64,000 nt of DNA. Source: Synaphobranchus kaupii. Taxonomy: Eukaryota; Chordata; Actinopteri; Anguilliformes; Synaphobranchidae. The translations under genes were made by a program, and so were the position numbers. A model generated the notes under the pieces. It was not told where the DNA came from. It worked only from the letters and a program-made list of their open reading frames with translations, and searched no databases. The stretch lies in NCBI GenBank assembly GCA_029718625.1, contig JAINUF010000030.1:310001-374000 (forward strand), given 5' to 3'. Within the stretch, counting starts at the first letter, position 1, and every line of letters starts with the position of its first letter. Shown here piece after piece: positions 36,271-46,900 of this stretch.

Positions 36271-36859
36271 GCATGCATGCCTTTCAGGAAAGTTGTTGCA
36301 CCCCCACTCTGCTTCTCATATGATCCCCACAGGGGATCAGTGGTTACTCCCTGTTATCATCATGGCCTATACTAAACATGTTATGCAAACAGGGAGTGAT
36401 AAGAGGCAGAGCCTTGATGCAAAAGTTGCATTTACCTTAAATCCCAATAAAATATTGCTTAATTGAACCATGGGTTTTATAACTGAAGTACTTCTATGTA
36501 CAAATCTATGTTTCTAATCTCTACCCATATGTTTTCACAAATACTTTAATCTCAACACATATATCAAGGTAATCAAAACATCATCTCCTGCAGTACCACA
36601 CATCACGTAGTATGTTATTAATTAATCAAATACAGGGGTCCTTCCCTATGGAATGCCAGTAAATCTTGTCTTGTACTCTCCCCCTCTCTAAGAGTGTTTA
36701 CACACTGGTATAAGAGTTATTTATTAAATCTTGCAATATAATAGCAGTATTTTCCCCTCTTATCTGTATCTGTCCTCACACACACAATTTGTCCTAATTT
36801 CACTATTTATATTTGAATTATTTTTCTTACTTTTAAAGTTTCATCTTTTTTAAATACAG

Positions 36860-37020
36860 TACCTATGTATTTTTGTTCTTTAATTAATGTGATTTTGTTT
36901 TGTAAGGTGAGTTCTAATATAAGCCCTGTAGGGATTCTAACCTCTCCAGCACATTTGATTCTGTAAATTACTGTGTGTACCTCTTCTTTATTTGTGCAAA
37001 CAATAAATAAATAAAATAAA
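36860..37020 (+). repeat. Probable LINE 3' end with A-rich tail
   Basis: Runs through TAAGCCCTGTAGGGATTCTA to CAATAAATAAATAAAATAAA at 37000-37020. Likely the 3' end of the LINE whose coding remnants lie at 34440-35940. Confidence 0.4.
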
Positions 37021-37851
37021 TCTCATATAATGAGTAGCGAGATCTGGCCTTTATTTTACATTGTTTTATTATTCATTATAGCATTGCAAGTATGAACTGT
37101 GGTGGGGCTCATAAGTTGACATAATTCGAAAATGAAATTTCCATTGTTTATTAAGCATTATATATTGTGATTTAAAATTATTAGCAAATACTAGCCATTT
37201 CTTTGAAATTTTGAAAAGCAATGCTACATGAATAGAGTAGTCAGTAACATTTTAAGTTTTAAGAAAAATACTATTAAAATAAAATGGCAATTAAGGTAAC
37301 AGAAATTAGTTCATAGTACATGAAAATAGATCAGTAAAATACAAGAGGGCTTCATCAACCCCATTATTACATTAGCACATTATTATTTATCACAAAATGG
37401 TACACAGTATCATAACAGTTTTAATTTTAAGAATAGTGCATTTTACATAATTTTGTTTTTATAAGATAGATGACAAAATCTTTTGAAGCAATGCCCTGCT
37501 ACCCTTTAAATTATTTGATATATTGGTTGCTAAAACAGGGAAGAAAAGTTGATTCTACACTCTCAAAACATCTTAATCTATATCCAATCCAAGCAAAACA
37601 ACATTGAATGCATCAACATATTAAGATTTCAAATGTAGACTATGGTTTTAATCACCAAGAAACACCAAGTCCATCGTCCTGATCCAGTTACTTATATGTA
37701 TTCTGCATCTAGAAATTTCAAGGAAATCAATAACTTGTGAGTTCTAATAGTTTACAATGAAGATAAATCAACTGCAAACAGAAACATGAAAGTACAGCAT
37801 GTTATTATACAACATGCAGGACAATTGTAAATATAATACTACAACTAGTAC
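37021..37851. other. AT-rich non-coding DNA
   Basis: No gene or recognised element. Confidence 0.5.
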
Positions 37852-38081
37852 TACATTACATTACATTACAGGCATTTAGCAGACGCTCTTATCCAGAGCG
37901 ACTTACACAACTTTTTTTAATTTTTTTTACATATTATCCATTTACACAGCTGGATATATACTGAAGCGATTCAGGTTAAGTACCTTGCTCAAGGGTACAA
38001 CGGCAGTGTCCTACCTGGGAATCGAACCTGCAACCTTTCGGTTACAAGGCCAGTTCTTTAACCATTATACTACACTGCCGA
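37852..38081 (-). repeat. tRNA-derived SINE with L2 tail (minus strand)
   Basis: Reads from 38081: CGGCAGTGTAGTATAATGGT (A box), GGTTGCAGGTTCGATTCCCA (B box), GTACCCTTGAGCAAGGTACT, then the tail GCTCTGGATAAGAGCGTCTG. The tail ends in a TGTAA-repeat at 37852-37870. Same family as 52782-52997. Confidence 0.88.
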
Positions 38082-41000
38082 CATATACTACACCATATAA
38101 TGATAATTAATAAACACCACCATCGTAATCATTAGTAGAATAATCATCCTCATCAAAATCATAACCATAAGAACAATTGTATCTTACCTTAACTTGATGG
38201 GACCAGAATTCTCCCTGTTAATCAAAAGCACATAAAACACAATTAATAACTCTAATTAACTTTCTTTTTCAACCAAGTTACCTCCTAAAATAATTAACTG
38301 TGTAGTGAAAAAAAATTGATTCAATTACTTAGACCTTATTTTCAAAAATCTGGGCCTACACCTAATTCCAAATGAATCATCAATAGAACGCATAAAGAGG
38401 CATATAAATCATACAAGTATAAATAATAACTGGACACAGCTATGTCCTACATCATCAATGGATTTCAATGAGAGTTGCTGAATGGCCCATGACACTCCAG
38501 AAGTAGTGGCTAGAAGAAGCTGTATATGTTGTTCTATCTATGTTTCTGGCTGTAACTCAAATGGTCCACTAGTTCATTATATAGTGGACTCACTGGGGTC
38601 ATTTGTTAGAAACTGGCTCACACCAGGACTGTGCAGAGACCTTTTGAGGGGCAGATGCTCAAAGTGAGAAAAGGACACACCAATCTTAGAAAAACTTTTT
38701 TATTATTATTATAAAATATATGGGGCACATAGGGCAAAAGGGGCGGTGCTTGGGTAGCACAATAGTACAGCACAATATCAATTTCCATCAGTTGATGTTT
38801 TGATGTAGGGCTTGCTTTCTATCATTACATTTGTCATAGTTTCAACTAATGAAATATTAAATGGTCCTATTCATCATCAACATCACTAGCAACGTCATCT
38901 TAAATGTGCACTATGCAGGATTTTTAGCCTTGCAGCGGTCCTGTGTTTCAAGGACATAAGTCTCCTCCGTCCTAAACCCTATCCACTCACCTCTGTTGAG
39001 GGCAAGAAACACGCTTGTGGCAGTGCAGTAAGCAAAATGTCAAGCGAAGATAAAATGAAAATAACATTTTTAGCAACATACATTGTTCTATGTGGATGAT
39101 AACAATTAGGCAGTGTTATAACCACCGAACTATATAGAAAACTAGAAACCACAAGGTGGGCGTGTCCTGAAGTCATGTTTTTTGTAGCACCAAAAAGCTG
39201 AAGGGGACGACATGTAATAGTGCATCGCCCTGTCTATGCCCATAGACTGCCAGCAAAATCCGATGCGCTGTCATGTCGTAATTAGCGTACCTTTTAACGA
39301 TGTTAGTGTCTCCTAAATTATAATTATAATAGTATATTTCATTTGAGATAATGAGGACCATGTATTATATCTCTGGAAATTATTTTTTTTAATTCCCGGG
39401 ATTGACCAGCATTCATTGCCGCTCTGGTCTGAGCAGGATGCAAGACTACGGATGCCGGGAAGCACAGAAAACACAACGGTTGACTCCAGTCAACCAGAGG
39501 AGGAAAACTAAAGATAAGATACCTATCCTGCGAAGTATGATTACTTAGTTAGCTGGATAGCTAACTGTACAGAGTAAAACTTGGGAAAGCTCTTTTTACT
39601 TCAGTCCGTATAGATTTGGGTTGGTTTTTCCTCAATGCAGTTAGTGGTATCCAGCTAAGAAATCCTGTGTAGGCTAGTTCTCGGTAATGTTATAACCCCT
39701 GCTGTGTCAGAAAGCATCTTTAATGTTTTTAATTCATTTCGATAGGTAACGTTAGCTACAAGCTAGCTAGATAAGATAGCTAACGTTAGCTAACTAACTG
39801 CAAATAATCGTCGGTCAGGGAACTGATTTAACGTTACAGTTGAAGAGAGAATAATCTGTAGTAACGTTAGCTAACGTTACAGTTGTGGGGAGTAGATTTC
39901 AGGTGCTTCATTTTTCACTATACTAATAGCAAAAGCCTCTTGCACAATCCAGCAGGCTGTCATAGCTCGGACTAACTAGCACTGGAGGAAGCATATGTTA
40001 GGACAAAAGTGGCTTGACAACTTGGCTTATTGTTTGCATTTTCATTGCCCAGCTCAACCACCGAACTAAGCCGAACTGTGCATTGATTTTAAGCTTTTAA
40101 ACCATACACGTATCGATAATAATAATAATTATTATTATTATTATGCTGTTGTATTTTTCATAACGGTTTGCACACATGATAATGTTCACAGCAAGAGCTG
40201 CAATCACAGGCATATGCTTTATATATACTTCGGAGGGAGGAGACCCACTGCTGGACCACCTAGTCTCTCATAGTCAAACGTCAAGTCTCACAAGGATACT
40301 AGCTAGTCGGGACCATGCGTGTATAATATGTCAATTTGTGAAGGGATTGGCAAAATATTCTGAAAAAAATGTGTTCGTCCTGCAGTACAGCTGCATAACC
40401 ACAAGGAAATGGTTGTACGCTCCTCTCGAGTTGGCGTACGCATCTATCATTCACGACCTATTTCAACGTGTAAGTTAAAGGCTACTGTTTTCCCGAGAGT
40501 GGATGACGACAAACCACTCAGCTGAAACATGATCCCACCCCACAGGCTCTGTAGCCACACCTATCCCTCCCCACACAGAAAAAAGCGCCACGCGCAGAAA
40601 CGTCCCGAACACATCTTAGATCCCTTCCAAATATGGAACATGGACTGAAGTAAAAATAGCTCTTTTTATTGACTCAGTGCAGTTATCTAACTAACTCAGT
40701 AATCCTGCTTCGTAGTATACTCCCCGGAGGTGAGTACTACGAACCGAGTTTAAGGGGTTAGCGTAAAGATCCTCTGAGTTCCGTAAAATGCTTTAGAGAC
40801 TGACAAAATCCATCGTCTTTCCCCGATTAATAAACTTTGGTGTGATTGCTTCAGTAAGACATGCTGTATCAAGTTTAAAGTTTAGGAGCTCTATAATGTA
40901 GTACAGTTGTCACATTTTAGATAAACTGTATGAGAATGTACTGATAGTATAGAGTGGCAATGAATAAAGTATTAATTAATGAATTTAACCTACACAATGA

Positions 41001-41535
41001 GCTTTTTTTTCTTTTTTTTGCAAAAGCTCCTCCCTGGCATTGGAGGCGGTGTTGCTTTTTTCTCTTATGATTGTTTTATGTTCTTTGTATCCGTCCATTA
41101 TATCTGTCCATATAAGTCTTTTTTTCCTCAGGAGAGAAATATGCTGCTATATGCTCATTGTTGCAGACACCGCCCCTTTTATGGGAACGCGCACAGAGCT
41201 TGATTAACAAAGCCTCTGTTCTCTTAGCAAGTTCATAACCACGTTCTTGGAGGAGGAACCATACAAACATCTTGCTCCACTACATGAAATTTCCCGCACA
41301 GGATCTGTGCATGTGGCTCCAAGGCAAGTCCAAGACACAGCCATATGTTTATTCCTGATGGGAATACACGCTATCTATATGTGCACCAATGCATAAGCTT
41401 GTGCATTGCCCTGTGAGCTTTGAAAACAAAATTGGTTTGCAGATGAAAGTGTTTGCACTGAACACCAACAAAAAACTGGTCTTAAATCATGTCACAGTTG
41501 TTTCATTGTTATTTTTTTTTTTCCATTAAAATTAT
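38082..41535. other. Non-coding DNA with MITE-like pieces
   Basis: At 38899, TTAAATGTGCACTATGCAGG resembles the terminus of short hAT-like fish elements. 39740-39880 is rich in GTTAGCTAACGTTAGC. A small foldback lies near 40715-40745 (CGTAGTATACTCC and GGTGAGTACTACG). The 100-codon ORF at 40176-40478 has no recognisable domain and I do not support it as a gene. Confidence 0.4.
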
Positions 41536-41600
41536 TTATTTTCCCTCTTGTCCAAGCCGGGCGGCACGTGAGATAATGGTAGGGGAAACACTGCATATAA
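41536..41600. repeat. Transposon-derived fragment
   Basis: GGTAGGGGAAACACTGC at about 41579 looks like the terminus of a common fish DNA-transposon family. It extends the open frame of the MHC exon on the minus strand by chance. Confidence 0.3.
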
Positions 41601-41660
41601 TATATAAGAATAGGAATGCATGGTATGCTGAATGGTAATAGGTGATTGACAGCTTCTTAC

Positions 41661-41774
41661 CAGTGGATTTCTTCTTGTAATAGACCACTCCAGCAATTGT
41701 GATTATCAGCCCCAGAACCAGGCCAGAAGCCCCAATGATCACCTTGTTTCTCTTTACTTCAGACATGGCGGGGT
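41661..41774 (-). CDS. MHC class II beta chain, connecting peptide/transmembrane exon
   Basis: One 114-bp exon. On the minus strand a pyrimidine-poor but usable acceptor (TTTTTTCAG) precedes the exon, which starts in phase 1 and encodes (D)PAMSEVKRNKVIIGASG, the membrane span LVLGLIITIAGVVYY and the basic anchor KKKSTG; it ends at G|GTAAGAAG. This is the typical class II beta exon 4: short connecting peptide, the GASGLVLGL-type span with glycines used for pairing with the alpha chain, and a lysine stop-transfer. Class II presents extracellular peptides to CD4 T cells. The beta-1, beta-2 and leader exons should lie at higher coordinates; none is visible before the N gap at 42121, so they may be in the gap or absent. 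No convincing cytoplasmic last exon was found downstream. Could be a pseudogene fragment. Confidence 0.78.
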
Positions 41775-42120
41775 CTGAAAAAAACAATATTCTCCTTCAG
41801 CCAAGAGAGTTCTTATTCTAATTTAGATTATGGAAATGATATAATAATGGTATCAATCAGTCTAAGAGTTTGATCTGAGATTCATTTTAAAATGTAAATG
41901 TAATGTTTCAAATGATTTTATTCAAAGGGGAAATACATAGATCATGCATTTATAATAACTGAATAACTTCCATTTTTTGGAGGTGTCGAATTAATATCTC
42001 CTTTTGTACTAGAAATAATCCAGAAGATTGCTGAAGATATGATTAAATGACTTTATAATCAAATGTGGTATTCAAGATACTGGTCAGCTCATCCAATTAC
42101 AGCATTGTTACAGTGTGTGG

Positions 42121-42620
42121 NNNNNNNNNNNNNNNNNNNNNNNNNNNNNNNNNNNNNNNNNNNNNNNNNNNNNNNNNNNNNNNNNNNNNNNNNNNNNNNN
42201 NNNNNNNNNNNNNNNNNNNNNNNNNNNNNNNNNNNNNNNNNNNNNNNNNNNNNNNNNNNNNNNNNNNNNNNNNNNNNNNNNNNNNNNNNNNNNNNNNNNN
42301 NNNNNNNNNNNNNNNNNNNNNNNNNNNNNNNNNNNNNNNNNNNNNNNNNNNNNNNNNNNNNNNNNNNNNNNNNNNNNNNNNNNNNNNNNNNNNNNNNNNN
42401 NNNNNNNNNNNNNNNNNNNNNNNNNNNNNNNNNNNNNNNNNNNNNNNNNNNNNNNNNNNNNNNNNNNNNNNNNNNNNNNNNNNNNNNNNNNNNNNNNNNN
42501 NNNNNNNNNNNNNNNNNNNNNNNNNNNNNNNNNNNNNNNNNNNNNNNNNNNNNNNNNNNNNNNNNNNNNNNNNNNNNNNNNNNNNNNNNNNNNNNNNNNN
42601 NNNNNNNNNNNNNNNNNNNN
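42121..42620. other. Assembly gap, 500 N
   Basis: Exactly 500 undetermined bases, a conventional placeholder size, so the real distance and even the join may be unknown. Confidence 0.98.
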
Positions 42621-42949
42621 TTAAAGCAGCGTTTCAGCAGTACATTTACATTCTAACTTACAGAGGTCCTGTGTTTTCAATCAAAGTTCTTTCTCCAAAT
42701 GGTGTGATGTACTTCCATTTAAAAGCACATGGATTCCACGTGTATAATAAGTCATTCATCCTGGGCACTCAGCAAGTGATGGCAGTATGTTTGTTGTGCT
42801 GTTGCTTATATCATCTTATATTTCTATATAGCGCACAAAGTCACTTTACAAAATTTTATTTAATGCAGCCATATTTCACATTTGCATACCTATACTGTAA
42901 AAGTATTCTTTGTTGCGCACAGTCCTTGTATTTGAGCTTCAGTCACTAC

Positions 42950-43812
42950 TGAGGTGAGTCTCTAAGAGATAAGGGAGCTCTAACTGCAGGTTTCTCTGAG
43001 GTGAGTCTCTAAATGCGGGTTTCTCTGAGGTGAGTCTCTAAATGTGGGTTTCTCTGAGGTGAGTCTCTAACTGCAGGTTTCTCTGAAGTGCATCTCTAAC
43101 TGCAGGTTTCTCTGAGGTGAGTCTAAATGCGGGTTTCTCTGAGGTGAGTCTCTAACTGCAGGTTTCTCTGAGGTGAGTCTCTAACTGCGGGTTTCTCTGA
43201 GGTGAGTCTCTAACTGCAGGTTTCTCTGAGGTGAGTCTCTAACTGCAGGTTTCTCTGAAGTGAGTCTAACTGCAGGTTTCTCTGAGGTGAGTCTCTAACT
43301 GCAGGTTTCTCTGAGGTGAGTCTCTAACTGCAGGTTTCTCTGAAGTGAGTCTAACTGCAGGTTTCTCTGAAGTGAGTCTAACTGCAGGTTTCTCTGAGGT
43401 GAGTCTCTAACTGCAGGTTTCTCTGAGGTGAGTCTCTAACTGCAGGTTTCTCTGAAGTGAGTCTAACTGCAGGTTTCTCTGAGGTGAGTCTCTAACTGCA
43501 GGTTTCTCTGAGGTGAGTCTCTAACTGCAGGTTTCTCTGAAGTGAGTCTAACTGCGGGTTTCTCTGAGGTGCATCTCTAACTGCAGGTTTCTCTGAGGTG
43601 AGTCTCTAACTGCAGGTTTCTCTGAGGTGAGTCTCTAACTGCAGGTTTCTCTGAAGTGAGTCTAACTGCAGGTTTCTCTGAGGTGAGTCTCTAACTGCAG
43701 GTTTCTCTGAGGTGAGTCTAACTGTGGGTTTCTCTGAGGTGAGTCTCTAACGGCAGGTTTCTCTGAAGTGAGTCTAACTGCGGGTTTCTCTGACGTGAGT
43801 CTAACTGCGGGT
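42950..43812 (+). repeat. 27-29-bp minisatellite built of splice-signal-like units
   Basis: About 30 units of GAGGTGAGTCTCTAACTGCA + GGTTTCTCT, with a shorter variant GAAGTGAGTCTAACTGCAGG. Each unit holds AG|GTGAGT (donor consensus), CTAAC (branch-point consensus) and CTGCAG|G (acceptor-like). The array ends 20 bp before the acceptor of the first visible gucy2c exon. Confidence 0.92.
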
Positions 43813-43832
43813 TTGGCCCTGCTATTCTCCAG

Positions 43833-43991
43833 CAGCCTGCACAGCAAGGGTAACGAGAGCTACGTGGACAGCATGATCCGGCGGCTGCAGATGTACTCGC
43901 GCAACCTGGAGCACCTGGTGGAGGAGAGGACGGCTCTGTACAAGGCAGAGAGGGACCGAGCCGACCAGCTCAACTTCATGCTGCTACCTGG
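43833..43991 (+). CDS. gucy2c: gucy2c exon A: end of kinase homology domain and dimerisation helix
   Basis: Encodes [20 protein letters not shown] then [20 protein letters not shown] and ends LLPG (phase 2 donor GG|GTCAGT). The acceptor is CAGCAG (43830-43835), so the exon may start at 43833 or 43836. Confidence 0.88.
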
Positions 43992-46900
43992 GTCAGTCCA
44001 ACACAGGCCGGGAGGAGGGGGGAGTGATGCATGCATATAAATACTGGGTCAGTCCAACACAGGCCGGGAGGAGGGGGGAGTGATGCATACATACAAATAC
44101 TGGGTCAGTCCAACACAGGCCGGGAGGAGGGGGGAGTGATGCATACATACAAATACTGGGTCAGTCCAACACAGGCCGGGAGGAGGGGGGAGTGATGCAT
44201 GCATATAAATACTGGGTCAGTCCAACACAGGCCGGGAGGAGGGGGGAGTGATGCATACATACAAATACTGGGTCAGTCCAACACAGGCCGGGAGGAGGGG
44301 GGAGTGATGCATACATACAAATACTGGGTCAGTCCAACACAGGCCGGGAGGAGGGGGGAGTGATGCATACATACAAATACTGGGTCAGTCCAACACAGGC
44401 CGGGAGGAGGGGGGAGTGATGCATGCATATAAATACTGGGTCAGTCCAACACAGGCCGGGAGGAGGGGGGAGTGATGCATACATACAAATACTGGGTCAG
44501 TCCAACACAGGCCGGGAGGAGGGGGGAGTGATGCATGCATATAAATACTGGGTCAGTCCAACACAGGCCGGGAGGAGGGGGGAGTGATGCATACATACAA
44601 ATACTGGGTCAGTCCAACACAGGCCGGGAGGAGGGGGGAGTGATGCATACATACAAATACTGGGTCAGTCCAACACAGGCCGGGAGGAGGGGGGAGTGAT
44701 GCATGCATATAAATACTGGGTCAGTCCAACACAGGCCGGGAGGAGGGGGGAGTGATGCATGCATACAAATACTCACAAATACACCACACACACCCCTCTC
44801 GCAGCCGTGGTACACTCTCTGAAGGGGTTCCAACAGGGTCAAGATGGCCTGTGACAGGGTGCATTTATGTACTGCTTTTCAGCATCCCAGAGCGCATTAC
44901 AGCAAAGGGGGGAAACTCACCTAAGCCAGCACCACAATACAATACAGACATATATAAACAACCAATACCTTTCACCTTACTGTCATTGCACGCATTGGAT
45001 ATATACCACCTAATTTGAACAGGGGGGAGGTCTTACTAATGCACGGTGCACCGCCCTGTCCCTGCAGGCCTGTGGTACGTTCCCTGAAAGAGTGTGGCTG
45101 TGTGGAGCCCGAGCTGTTCGACGAGGTGACCATCTACTTCAGCGACATCGTGGGCTTCACCACCCTCTGCCAGTACAGCACGCCCATGGAGGTGGTGGAC
45201 ATGCTGAACGACATCTACAAGAACTTCGACAGCATCCTCGACAACCACGACGTCTACAAGGTGCAGCTTCCAGCACGCGCGCCCCCGTCTGTGTGAAGGT
45301 CTAAGGCTGATCCTTCATAAGAGCTGTAGAACCCCTATTATATTATAAGCTGTATGTAGCACCTTCATAAGCATTCATAAATGCTTATGTCAACAACCGC
45401 AAATAGGCATATGGTATGTCATTAGGTTACCGTGACAAATCAAGTGACACACAGTGTGCCGATTTGCGGTTATTAACACAAACATTTATGAATTTAGTGC
45501 TTATGTCGGGGCGGCATGGTGGTGCAGTGGTTAGCACTGTTGCCTCACAGCGAGAAGGTACCGAGTTCAAATCCCGGCCGAGGGCCCCCCTGTGTGGAGT
45601 TTGCATGTTCTCCCTGTGTCCTCCGGGTACGCCGGTTTCCTCCCACAGTCCAAAAACATGCAGATTAGGCTAATTGGAGACTCACACACTTCCTATGAGT
45701 GAGTGAATGGTGTGTGTGCCCTGTGATAGATTGGGTGTATTCTGTCTGTCCAGGGTGTATTCCTGCCTCTCGCCCAATGCACGCTGGGATAGGCTCCAGC
45801 ACCCCCCGCGACCCTGACCAGGAATAAGCGGGTTAGATAATGGATGGATGGATGGATGGGTGCATGTAGTGCTTATGAAGGAATTACATTACTCTTAAGA
45901 AAGATGATGCATAGGAAGTGTTATAAAATTGGCTCTGAAAATACATGATTCTTTTAAAATATCAGTAGTTATACACCACAAAACGTTAGACTTTAGACTT
46001 TAGAATCTTATTAATGTTACTTTTTTGCTAAATAAAACAAACTATCTGCCAGTGGGGTGAGATATTTTTACTCATTTCAAGATTTGCCAGTGGATTTGCC
46101 AGTGGGGTAAGATAATTTCACTTGTCAAGTAAAAAGTAACTTAAAACAAGCTAATATTTTCCACTTTTGAGGAAAAAATTAATTATTTTAAGTCTCATTA
46201 CAAGAAGAAAAGACAAGACAAAGTTTTTGTAGTGTACTGGTGTCTGAAGTGTTGGACCCTGATCTGAATTTGAGAATGTCCCTCTGGTTATATACTGCTT
46301 ATAAGGAATTTTTTTGCAGTGACAAACCGTGAAATGTGGGAATGTTGAAAAACAGGATAAAATAAAAGATGGTAAATGCTATTGAATTAGATCATGTGCA
46401 CTCACTCTGTCCCAATTCAGCCCAATTAAACTAAATTACATTAAATGCAAATGGAGCTTTGTTAGCATGACAAACAAAACTGTGTTTTGACTTTTTTTAA
46501 ATTTTTATTGTGATATCACTCATTCATTGCTTTATAATTTCAGCAGAAAAACAGGAGCTCACACTGATTGCACTACATTTGTTCTTTGGAACATTAAGAT
46601 ATTTTTCTTTCTCTCCTTTCTATCTCACTCTTCCCCTCTTCTCCCTCCCTCCCCCCTCTCCCCCCCCCCCCCCCTCTTCCTCTCTGTCAGGTGGAGACAA
46701 TCGGTGATGCGTACATGGTGGCGTCAGGGCTGCCCAGCAGGAATGGGAACCGACACGCTGTGGACATCTCCCACATGGCGCTGGACATCCTGGCCTTCAT
46801 GGGCACCTTCCAGCTGCGCCACCTGCCGGGGCTGCCCGTGTGGATCCGCATCGGGGTGCACTCAGGTACCCCCCAAACCCCCGCGGTCCCTCTCTGTTTG

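Noticed and set aside
36058..36466. Open frames of 73-123 codons
   Set aside because: They exist because a 36-bp tandem repeat stays open in three frames.
40176..40478. 100-codon ORF as a possible gene
   Set aside because: No recognisable domain, no splice context and codon use like the surrounding AT-rich non-coding DNA.
42063..42952. ORFs spanning the run of N
   Set aside because: Artefacts of the assembly gap.
42950..43812. CRISPR-like regular repeats here and in the 20-32 kb array
   Set aside because: Eukaryotic sequence; units are contiguous with no unique spacers and no cas genes.
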